Shown here piece by piece: positions 46,001 through 56,268 of a stretch of 64,000 bases of DNA. The notes under the pieces are model-generated. The model made no database searches and was not told the origin of the DNA. It saw nothing but the letters and a program-made list of their open reading frames with translations. This stretch comes from Pleodorina starrii (lineage: Eukaryota > Chlorophyta > Chlorophyceae > Chlamydomonadales > Volvocaceae). Position numbers and translations under genes: made by a program. Location: NCBI GenBank assembly GCA_030267565.1, contig BRXU01000007.1, forward strand, positions 3,782,001 through 3,846,000, given 5' to 3'. Position 1 is the first letter of the stretch; the number at the start of each line of letters is the position of its first letter.

Positions 46001-48875
46001 ACCGTAGGGCCCGGGGGAGACTGGTCAACACGCCATGGCGTGAGGCCGCAGGAATTCGCACAAAAGGTGCCGATAGCGGTGCGGGTGCATGGCAACGGCC
46101 CCGGAATGCCGCTCCACCAATTTACGGGGTGACTTGGGAGGCAATCCGGGAGGGAATGGAAGCTCCGTTACCTGGGACCGAGGGAGGTCCTGAAGGTTCG
46201 CCTGCTTCAACTCTCAATCCCGCTCAGGCAACAGCTGCGGCCGCGGCTCCACCATTGCCTCGCCTCTGCCTACCGCCGCCGCCGGCCGGCCGCCAGCAGC
46301 GGCGGTGGACGAAGAACCCGCTGCGCCCGCCCCTGGCCCCCGAGCGCCCGTGCACGAGCGCGGCCGCGACGCGGAGGGGCGGCTCGCCGCTGATCAACGA
46401 CAGCAGCAGCAGCACACTCAGCAGGACCCCCGCCAAACCCAACATCACCACCAGCTCCCCTACGCCAACGAGCACGAACACCAGCGGCATTACCACCGGC
46501 ACCGGAACCACCAACATCAACAACAGCACCACAAACTGCAGCAGCTGCGGGTGCGATTCGAACCCGCGTCCGTGCCCGGCGGCGACGACACGGACGAAGA
46601 TCGCGGCGGAGGCGGGGGAGATTGCGGCGGAGGCGGCCGAGCGGGATGCTCCCCGGCGGGCAGCGCCGCCTCTGTGGCGGCGCGCGGCCGCGTTGGGGAG
46701 CTGGAGGAGGACGTGGAGTTGGACCCAGCGGCGCAGCGCAGCGCCGGCGTCGGTGGCGCAGCGGGGCGGCGGGAGGCGGAGGGGCAGGGGGAGGGCAGTG
46801 CGTCGTCCACGCCGCGCAGTCGGGCGCACCAGGGGCCCGCGCAAGGACGGCAGTTCGCAGGTGCGGCAGTGAAGGAGGTGGCGGAGGGGGAAGGAGCGTA
46901 TGAGGACCGTCAGATCCCTCTCGACCTCTTGTTTAAAGGGTTTCATCCCCTGCGGATGTCCCTCGATCGTCCATCCCGCGTTCCGCCCTGCTCTTGTCGT
47001 GCTGCGGAGCCCCTTCTATTAATGGCGATGAATCCCTTGCCGCCCGGCCCGCCTGCTTTGCCTGCCGGACGTGTCGTACCCGCTGTCGATTGGCACGCAG
47101 GCGCCGCGGAGGCGCAGCCCGAGCGCCCGTGCTCACAGCTCAGCGAGCTGGTGGGCGCAGTCGTACATTTCGGCGGTAGTGCGGCCCGTCGCGGAGCCCT
47201 GGACACGGACGGCGCCGCGGAGCGCGCCGCCGCGACGTCCGGGTCCCATATTCTGGAGTCGCACGCCTTTGCGAGCGGCAGCAGCTGCGGCGGCGGCAAC
47301 GACGATGACGGCAGCGGCTGCGGTGGCGGCGTCGGGGTCCTGCGCGGTTCCAGCGGGGACCTCGATGACTACTTCTTGAGGCAACAGCAGCAGCAGCAGC
47401 AGAGGCAAGCTTGGACCGGCGACGCGGGTCCGGGCAGCAGCAACGGCGCATATGGCAGCGGCGGCGGCAACGCCGGACGTGGCGGAGCCGTCGGCGGATC
47501 CAGCGGCGGCGGCAGCGGCGCGGATCTTCCCGGCAGCCCGGATGAGCAAGCCTCAGAGGCCACGCTGGGCCGCTGGCACGGGGAGTCGCTGCCCTCGCCG
47601 CCGCGGCGGTCTGACGGCGACGCGAGGAGCGAGGCGGGCAGCTGGGCGGGGGCTCCGCCCTGGCAGCGGCTCCATCAGGGCCAGGCTCACGGCCAGGCGG
47701 GTGGCTTGGGCTCTGCCACGGGTCGACACGGCGCAGCCGAGAGTTCGGGGACGATGCCGACCCGGACGGCAGCAGTGGCTGCTGCTGCTGCGGCTGGGGG
47801 CGGAGGCGAGGCGGCCAGGGTTCGTGCGGCGGCGGCGGCAGTTGGCGTGGCGGCCGCCAAGGGAAGGTCTCCGTCGCCGCCGCGGCGAGCAGGTTCGTCG
47901 CCGCCGCCGCGCAGCGGTCGCGGAGAGTCAAGCTGGGGCCGGACCGGTAACCCGGCGGCTGTGGTGGTACTGCCCAGGTACGATAGTGTCGTACTGTGCC
48001 GTGCATCTGCTTGTAACGAGCTTCGGATGGGTGGCGCCGGGAACCCATGGCCCGGCCGCCTTATCCCTGCCCAAGGCCCCTGCCCCGCTGTCTACTAGTC
48101 CCACTGCGACGCACTCAGTCTCCCCCACATCCCCCGGCCTTGCCATGCCCACGGCCTCCCCTGTCACTTCTCTTTTCCCTTCCACCTCCCTCTCGCCTTC
48201 GTGCGTTAGCCAGTCAGCTTGCCTATGCAGACTCAGTTTCTCTCCTTTCCTGCTCTCCCGCTCAGGTGCCTCCGCTGCGGCCTCAACGACGCCATCAGCC
48301 CCGGCTGCTGTCGCTTCCACCCCGCACTGCTGTCGCAGCCCAGCGGCCTGCGCTTCACGCCTGAGTGGATGGCCTGCGAGGCGGCCGGCCACACCGCCCG
48401 CACGCCCGGCTGCTTCATGCGCTCCGAGCACTTTTACGAGCCAGCGGGACTGGCGCAGCAGCGGCACCAGCAGACCCAGCAACAACAGCCCGCGAGGGCG
48501 GCGTCGCCGCCGCCGTCGCCGCCGCCTGCGGCGGCGCGGCGGCAGGGGTGTGGAAACCCCGACACGGCAACGGCGCCGACCCGTGGGTCAATAACAGGCG
48601 ATGAGCACAACGGGGGCGGCGGTGGTGGCGGAGGTGCCCACGTGCTGTGGAGGGATCGGAGACCTAGTGGCGGCGGGGCGGCAGCGGCGGGCAGCAGCCA
48701 GGCGCCCAAGACGTCGCCGCTGCGTCGGCCATCAGCACCGTCGCGCTCGCCGGTCCGCGGCGGGGCCAGGGCGCACGCGGCCGGCGGAGGTGTGGTTGGA
48801 GGCGGAGGTGAGGGGGCGGCCGACTCGCCCAGTCCCATGCCGAGGACCCGGCTGCCCTCACCGATGAGGCGCTAG
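43077..48875 (+). CDS. coiled-coil protein with C-terminal Cys/His cluster, function unknown
   Basis: Not assigned to a family. Eleven exons: 43077-43206, 43329-43958, 44100-44236, 44578-44700, 44858-44941, 45211-45267, 45397-45444, 45735-45849, 46228-46860, 47101-47977, 48266-48875. The phases agree and give about 1147 residues. Residues 1-70 and about 255-440 are charged heptad-like helices (for example FESRLRDAYRSMLLQLQHRY and DLQQLAAAQEAELAKAARRL), predicting a long coiled coil. Residues 440-940 are His/Gln/Gly/Ala low complexity. Residues 945-1003 hold CLRCG, GCCRFHP, MACEA, PGCF and a His, spaced like a CHORD-type or treble-clef zinc site. The donor of exon 8 is ambiguous (45849 or a second in-phase GT just after). 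The start is the first in-frame ATG and upstream exons are possible. A centrosomal or ciliary role is a guess only. Confidence 0.7.
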
Positions 48876-49299
48876 GGGGCGCTTGGGGCGGACTCCGGCC
48901 GGAGGCGACGAGTACACGTAGGGACCAAAGAGCTACCAACGGCCTTTGGCAGGGGGAGACAATATCGTAGGTAGGCGCAAGGACAACTGTATAGACCTAC
49001 CGCGGGTCTCTGGCAGGGGTGCGATCGATATGCCGTTGACCCACGGGTCGTGATATAACTTACTGCTTGCGTTTGCGCGTGGGAGGACTTGCTGTTTTGC
49101 CCGGATTTTCGTGTCGTCTATCTCTGTCGTGTCGTATATGGTACTGCATCAGGTCGGTGCGTTCGGATTGGGCAAAGTCCGGAGGCCGGGGACAAAGTCC
49201 TGTCAAGGCCGCCGAGGGTCATTGGAGAGCGGGAGTGCTTAGCTAGGTAAGCTAGGTATCGGGGCAGAGAATCGACAGGCGGGGGGCGGGCGCGTGTCC

Positions 49300-49304
49300 T
49301 TACA
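49300..49304 (-). terminator. candidate polyadenylation signal for the RING-H2 gene
   Basis: TTACA on the plus strand (TGTAA in the sense direction), about 510 bp beyond the stop at 49813. Confidence 0.45.
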
Positions 49305-49452
49305 AGTCGCCTTGCGCGCGTCACAGCTCTGGTCCCATCCGGGTCAGCAAGTTGACCCGCGGCGCCACAGCCCCGTGCGTGTGTGTTTAATGCCCTTGAC
49401 TGCACAACACAATGCGCCAAGTACGGATTCCGCAACCAGTTCAGGACAGTGC

Positions 49453-49457
49453 TGTAA
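49453..49457 (+). terminator. candidate polyadenylation signal for the coiled-coil gene
   Basis: TGTAA about 580 bp beyond the stop at 48875, the first in that direction. Confidence 0.5.
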
Positions 49458-49812
49458 GTACTGTCAGCTTTCAACGCAGCAACTTCGGCGGGTCACGGCT
49501 CGAAAAGATCTTCACAGCGCAGCCGCCCCGACTTCACAGCAGCCGCAGCTGCCGACTTTCGTTCTATCGCACCAGTTCCCGTACCAGTTCCTATGCCAGT
49601 TCCCGTAAAACAGCTGCAAAGGCCAACACAACAAACAGCAATTCAAATTCTTCCCATCCCGGGGCCGTGCCATGCACCACGGCCCCTGGCTCCCCCACAG
49701 CAGCAGCGTGGCGATAGCAGCAAGCCGCCTGCAAAACTGCATACGTTCCTATTATCTGCAGCAGTAGCGCGAGAGGCAGGAGACGCGGCAGCGCTCTCCT
49801 GCGTCCATGAGA

Positions 49813-52800
49813 TCATGTTGAGCCGCGCCTCGATGAATGCCGCGGCGGCGACGCCGCCGCCGCCGTCTGCCTGCTGCCGGTGCTGCCGCGGCGCTGCTGT
49901 CTGGCCGCCGCCAGCTCCAGAACCATCTCCACCACCCAGGCGGGCATGACGATCGTGCGGCAGTTGGGGCAGGTAGCGCTGGTCCCCAGCCACCTGCGGA
50001 CATCCGCAAGGCGCGTTTGTTTCTGGGATGAGGAGAGTTTCGAGTTAGGGGGCAGGTGTGCCACGTGCGCGTGCGTGCATTTGGAGACCGTTAACAACAG
50101 GGAAACTTTCACTGCCTTCATTTTAAAGAGCATGGCGTTATGATCCCAGGCAGGAGGAGCGAGTCATTCGGAAGGCCGCAGTGTGAATCACGGTGCGGCA
50201 AGGCAGACAGGCCGCGGCACTGCAAAGGTGAGTCCAGGCTCTCGCCTGTCGATGCAGTCGCGGTGGAACACGTGTCCGCAGCCTGGCAGCAGCCGCAGCT
50301 CCTCCCCCGCCGCGAAGCCGCCCAGGCACACCGTGCAGCTGCCCGTGCCGTCAGCCAGCCGCCAGCCCAGCTGCGCCACCAGCGCCCGCTCCTCCTCCTC
50401 CTCCGCGCCTCCCTCCGCACCCGCCTCGCCCATCTGACGCCGCACACGCGTGCTCGCCGCCGCGGCGGCGGCGGCGGTGGTCGTGGCCCTCTCGGAGGAC
50501 CCGTGGTCGCCGCCGGCGCCGCCTGGCGGCGGCGGCGACAGGTACCACTCATCGTATGGGTCGTACCGATCGTGCGGGCGGTGGGTGCGGTAGTCGCGGT
50601 GGCGCGGAGGCGGCGGAGGAGGAGGAGGCGCGGCGCGGGAGGGCGACGCCAGCGCGTTGCTGTCGGTCGAGGTTCTCTTCAGGCAGGTGCGCAAGGGAGC
50701 GGGGGAAGGAGGCAGGTCCTGTGTGGTCGCGGGCTTTAGACATTGTGAGACCCGAAACACGCAGACGTGTTGGAAACGTGTCGCCGTGTTAGGAACGTGT
50801 CGCAGTGTTGGGAGCGCGTCGATGCTACCCAGGGGTCGGCGAGCAACGCGTCATTACATCCCCCCTGCAGCTGGTTCCTGGCCGTGGGCTGTTGGCCACT
50901 CGTGTGAAGCTCGCGGGCAACAACAGACCGTTAACACTCAGCGCAGGAGCTGCGTTGAGATGGTGTAAGGATTAGTTAAGATGTTAACCCGGCCATGAAA
51001 ACGCAACACGGCCAAGACCCTGCGTGAGTCCGCCGAAACCCGGACGGCCACACGGGGCTCGTCCCCCTTTCGCAACACAACTGCACCTACCTCCATGTCA
51101 GTTAGTTGTATGCCCTGCCGCGAGACCCCCGCAAGCGTGGCGGCGGATCCCGCCGCCGCTGCCTGGAAGGGAAGGGATGACGCTGACGCGTCGCGCGCGG
51201 CGGCGCCGTGGCCGCTGCGCCGATCACCGTACACATGCAGCACGGCTTGCGCCGGCGCGGCGCCGGCGGCGGCGGAGCCGGCGCCGGCGCCGCCGCTGCC
51301 GGCATGACGATGGTGTAGATGAACGTGGGGAAGGTGGAAGGCCGCGGACGACGATAGCGACGACGATGGCGGCTCCGACGCTGACGGCGACGGCGACGCC
51401 GCGGCGGCCGACGTGCCAGCCAAGGTGGCGGCGGCGGCGCTCGGGGCCGCCGTACCTCCCCAGAGGGGCCGCAGCGGCCAGCGGCCGTGCCGCTGGCGGC
51501 CGGTTCCTCTAAGGTACGGCAGTGACGTCGCCGACACCCCGGTGGCCGCCGGCAGCGCCGGCGGTTCCACCGCCGCCGCCACGGCGGCGGCATCGGAGTC
51601 GCTTCGGCTTCGTACCATCGTGGCACTGGCCGGTAAATCCTCTCGACCAGCCGTCGCAGCCGCCTCTGCCGTCGCTGGCTCCGCCTCCTCAAGTCTGCGT
51701 CGTCCGCTGCTGCTAATGCTGCTGCTGCTGCGCGGCGTTTCGAATACCAGCTCCGCGGGCGACGGCGCGCGCTGCGGCGTGCGAGCCTGCGGCGTTGACG
51801 GCAGATGGTGGGAACCCGCGTCGGCGCCAGCCTCCGCTACCGGCTCCGCCTCCGGCCCCGCTGGCGCCGCCGCGCTGTCATCCCGGCCGCTGACCTGGCC
51901 GCTCTTGGCGCCTCCCTTGCCGAGATCCCCACCGCCGCTGCCGGCGACGTCGGGCTTGACTGAGGACGGCCGCTCCGGCAGCAGGAAGGTTGGCAAGTCC
52001 TGTACGACATGTACGACAAGTACGGTACGGGTCCATCACTCGGGCCACACGATTTTCGGTGGCCAGACAAAATGTTCGTTGGTTGGTTGGGAGGAGATCG
52101 GGGCGAGCGTGGGGCCGCGGACTGGATGCTGTCTGTCGCTCTATCGGCATACACGGCTCCATCTCCGGCGACGCAAGGCAAACGAGTACACGGCATGTGG
52201 TACGACTGCTGTACAAGTTGTGCCGTGCACAGGCGGGCAGACAAGACCGCCGGCCGGCTTGGTGCCCACATCACGATTACGCGGTGGCGTCACGCGGCGG
52301 CGGCGCCGCCGCCGCACGGCAGGCAATGTGGCACGATTCAGACACCACCATGTACAAAGGTACGGAAAGTACGACTTTGCTTACCTGCAGTAGTAACGGG
52401 CTAATGCCAGGCATCGCGGCGTGCCGCATCGGCGGCATCTGTGTTTGTTGGTGAGATACCGTCGTCTGGCCGTCACCAGCCGCCGCCTGCCATGCGATGC
52501 ATCAGGTTACACAGTCGTACAACGAACCGAACTTAGTACGGCATGCGTTGTCAATAACACGCAGGAGGCGCAAGGCAACGTGTAAAGGCACAGGAGGCGG
52601 GCCGACACGGCTGTGCAACGAGGGGGATCCCGGCGTGTTTAGAGGGCACAAATGCCGTTGCCGTGCTGCATCGTACTGCCGCATTTCGTCGTACGGACAG
52701 GTCCTCCCCTAGAGGAATATCGAGCAAGGGCAAACCGAGCCAGGGAAAGGCAGCAGTGAGGCTTCCGAATGTCATGTATCATGTGGTGTGATGTGATGTG

Positions 52801-54799
52801 ATGCAGCGTTCAGTTTTAAAATGTGACAGATCCGATGCGATGTGGTGCGCTGTGATGCACTGCCCGTTCCCGTTCCCACAAGTCGTACTCTCGCCCCCTG
52901 CAGTACAGCAGTACACACCTCCACAAACGCCGCTGCGACCGCCGCCGCCATTAGCTCCTCCCAGCTCTGAACCACCGTCGGCGGCCCATGAGGGTACGGC
53001 ACCGCCGCCGCCGCTGCCGCCGCCGCAGTCGCCGCCGCCGGCAGCGGGAAGGGCCATTCGCCCGGCGCCGGCATCGGCGCGCCTAGCACAATCGCCGGCG
53101 CCGCCAGCCCCAGCGCGCTCTGCAGCTGCTGCTCCCGCGCCAATAAACGTTCCAACCCCGCCGACAGATCCCGCCGCCGCTGCCGCCGCCGCGCCGTCCC
53201 GCTTCCGCTGCCGCCACCGCTGCCGTGACTGAAGCCCAACTGCCGCGCCGCCGGCGCCGCGTCAGCGGCGACGGCGGCATCGTCGGCGCCGTCAGGGCCG
53301 CCGTGTACGGCATCTTGTACGGGCGCCGCGCGGCGGCGCCGCTCCAGCAGCCTCCGCGCCCGCCACCGCAGGAAGCAGAGGCGGGCGCAGCAGGCCGCCA
53401 GCAGCAGCACCAGCAGCGTAGGAACCATGAAGACGCCGAGCAACTGCCGATGGACACAACCGGATATTGCAGAGCCGAGGGCCTTTGTCAGAGTCGCAGA
53501 ACCGTGGAGTCGCAGGAGCACAAGCCCGTCCGGATGTCACCGCAATTTCGCGGGGGGGGGGTCCTCTTGTGACCGAGCCCAAGCAGGCAGAAAAACGACC
53601 CGCGGGTCGCCCGTGGTCCGAGACGGTTCGAGTCGATGCGTCAAACCCACAACCCGGCGCGGCGCCCAGCCAGTACGGCAGTGCCGTATATAAGATACAG
53701 CTCACATACCCACCAGCAGATTGTATCGGAAGCCAATGTCGTCGTCCGCCTGCGGCCCAGGGCTGTCATTCTTAATGCGCAAGTCTGCCGCACCGCTCCG
53801 GTTTCGTCCGTCGCCGCCGCCGCCACCAGCAGTGGCGTTGGCGGCGGCGCTGCCATTGCCGCCGCCGCGGCCTGCCTGTCCTGGAGGCGATGGCGGCTTC
53901 TGCTGTTGCGCCGGAGGCTGCTGCTGCACCGTCCAGTCAACCTGGTTTTGCTGCTGGTCCTGGTCCTGCTGCCGCCGCAGGATCAGCCACGGCATCAGCA
54001 CCGAGAGCGGCAGCGGGTTCGATATCGAAGGACTGTCCGGTGACCCAATTGGGCTGACAGTCACGGGAGGTGACGACAACGGCGGCGGCGGCCACGACGA
54101 CGGCGGCGGCAGGGGCGACGGCAGGGGCTCCTGGGCGGCGACGGGTTTGGGGCCCAAGTCGGGCACCTGCTCCAAAAAGATGCGGAGGCCTCCGAAGAAC
54201 GGCAGCGGCACAGCGAAGGAGCCCGAGGGCCGCAGCTCCGAGGGTTCGTCGTCAGAGGTGGACGGAGGCAACGGCGACGCGGAGACCTGCGGTGCAGGCG
54301 CGGGCGGCAACGGATCGCCGCCTGCCAGGCGGCGCGCGCCGCCGCGCCGTGGCGGGGCGGCGGGGCCGGCGGCGGCAGTGGCGGCGCCGCCGCCGTGCGC
54401 AGTGGCCGCTTCGTCGTAGGGCCGAGCCATGGCGCCAGGAGACGGGGTCAGCCTTGCTGCGCTTGCATGGCTGTTCCGACCGGGCCCGGAGCCGAGTGCG
54501 AGACCATGCAGCGACAGTGAGCCGCGGCGGTCAGGGTGTGCAGCTGCGGGATCGGGATAAGAGGCGCGGGGCGCCTCAAAATCCTGCGGCTGGGCGCTGC
54601 CTTCGGCCGCAGCGCCCCGCGGCGGCGGCGGCCGCGTCGGCGGCGGCCGCGCGCTTCCTTGCGCGGTCGGCGCTGCGGCGCGGAGGTCAGCGCCAAGTGG
54701 CGCCGCGCGCGAGCTGGCTGCCAAACGTGAAGCAGAAAGCAGAAAGGCAGCAAGGAAAGTGAGACGGAGCCGGCTGGTTCTGCGCGGCGTGGTTGCCAT
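49813..54799 (-). CDS. transmembrane RING-H2 protein, probable E3 ubiquitin ligase
   Basis: Six exons: 54799-53714, 53443-52919, 52438-52385, 51999-51091, 50718-50246, 49993-49813, in consistent phase, 1075 residues. The start MATTPRRTSRLRLTFLAAFL is a signal peptide: basic, then hydrophobic. Residues 40-362 are Pro/Ala/Ser-rich and probably luminal. A single transmembrane helix begins at 363 (LLGVFMVPTLLVLLLAACC) and is followed by Arg-rich residues, indicating type I topology. Residues 545-560 (GISPLLLQDLPTFLLPERP) resemble the GLD motif of plant ATL ligases. The RING-H2 (986-1027) reads CTVCLGGF, CGHVFHRDCIDRWLG and CPNCR, with all eight ligands. Known: ATL and goliath-type ligases ubiquitinate substrates from endomembranes. 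Intron 5 has a GC donor (50245-50244) and interrupts the RING. An upstream in-frame ATG near 54873 is an alternative start. Confidence 0.82.
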
Positions 54800-55980
54800 G
54801 CGGCCACGTGCGCAGCACAAGTCAGGCACACGTTGCGTTTGCGCTGTGCACCGCTGCTCGTCTGCTGCCGGCATAAAAAGTTCGGTCTGGGCAGCGCCAG
54901 AGAGAGCCAAAAGACACCAGGACACCCGCACTGCCAGCACCAATTGGGCAAGCCGCTTTGCAGCCCAACCAGTCCCAGCAAGTCAGTAAGCCCGACAGCA
55001 GAGTAGTACGGTAATAATAGCGTCAGGGGTTTGCATGACTCAACCGGGCTGTAAACGTTCAAGGGACTTCGAAAGCTGTGGTAGGCGAAACTGGTTTTTG
55101 GTCGAAAAATGTGCAGCCGAGTCGGGCCAAGGGCCCCTTTGAAAGGCGGCACCTTTCACAGACAACTGCGCTCCGTCAGCAGATTCAGCAAGCCTAAAGA
55201 TAACGTATTTGGACCATCAGGTAAAGTCTCAGGCGGTGTGGGGCTTGCAGTTTAAAATTGGGTCTGGGCATCCGCACCCATCGATGAAAGCGCGAGGTCC
55301 GTGGGTCGGTCGCTCTTTGGATGCGAGAAAGGCAGCGCGCGTGACGCTGCCGTCATCCTTAAAACACGCCCCTATTCGACGCAAAATTGATGTGCGATTG
55401 GTATACAGAGTACGGTATACAGAAAGGCATCCGGCGACGGGCGGGCCCTTTTGAAAGGCATCCGGGTAGCTCCTCCCCTTTCCCGACAAGCTCCTCCAAA
55501 CCAGTTTCCTCTCGATGGCATCCGTTTCGTTCGCCGCACCGCGAACCTCTCGCCAACCTCTCGCCTTCGCTTCATAGCCGAAAAGCCACATCCCCCAGCC
55601 GCCGCCACCCCAATGGCCGCCATCACGGCGCGCGGCATTGGAGGTCGGGACGCGGCCGCCGCCAATGCCCGCCCTTTCCGCCAAATGGGAAATTGCCACA
55701 ACAAGGTGCATGTGGTATGCAGCTATGCGCCGGTCATACTTTTGGGTCCATTTACAACGATTCATTCAACCAGCCCTGCAGCCCTAAGCCCTGCAGCTCT
55801 GCAGGTGCACCGGGTCACACCTCACACGAGCGGCCCTGACCCCTAAGCTGCCATGCAGCAGTATCCAAGAAGCAGCACTGTCCAGTCGGTGTGTGGTGTG
55901 CGCATATCGTAGGTGTATGCACACATCCGCACCGCCGCCGCCGCCGCTGCGGTATCGTTCTTCATACCCCCTTGGCGGCC
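54800..55980. other. upstream region of the RING-H2 gene
   Basis: It holds the RING-H2 promoter and ends at the polyadenylation candidate of the next minus-strand gene. A minus-strand ORF at 55765-55229 (178 codons) lacks any recognisable domain, and its codon use is unlike the neighbouring genes, so it is not called. Confidence 0.4.
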
Positions 55981-55985
55981 TTACA
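55981..55985 (-). terminator. candidate polyadenylation signal for the ankyrin-RING gene
   Basis: TTACA on the plus strand (TGTAA in the sense direction), 284 bp beyond the stop at 56269. Confidence 0.55.
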
Positions 55986-56268
55986 TTATTCACATGATGC
56001 CGCACCGGTATGCCCATGCTGAGTCTGACTCTGGCAGGAGACCCACGACCGATCGAGCCGAGGTGAGGCGGCAGCTCAACCGCATACGGATCGCTACGGC
56101 GAGAAGCGTATACCGGTACCGGTCGGCGCCTGATCAGGCACCTGCGGCCGCTGGCGGGCGGTTAGTTGTCACCAAATTGCCATTCGTACTTTCTTGCCGT
56201 ACCTACTGTTACTACGGTGTGTACAGTCCTGCCGAAAACAAAATTTAGATCACGGCACTGGCCGGCAC

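Larger units (their letters stand above)
48876..49812. other. shared 3' region of convergent genes
   Basis: It separates the stop of the coiled-coil gene from the stop of the RING-H2 gene. The two polyadenylation candidates (49453 on plus, 49304 on minus) lie past each other, so the 3'UTRs probably overlap. No ORF here is supported. Confidence 0.5.

Noticed and set aside
46545..46570. Minus-strand sequence resembling a tRNA T-arm B-box (GGTTCGAATCG)
   Set aside because: The arms beside it do not pair as a T-stem, no A-box or acceptor stem fits, and it lies inside exon 9 of the coiled-coil gene.
55229..55765. 178-codon minus-strand ORF
   Set aside because: No domain or splice context and unusual composition; the position fits an upstream or intergenic region.
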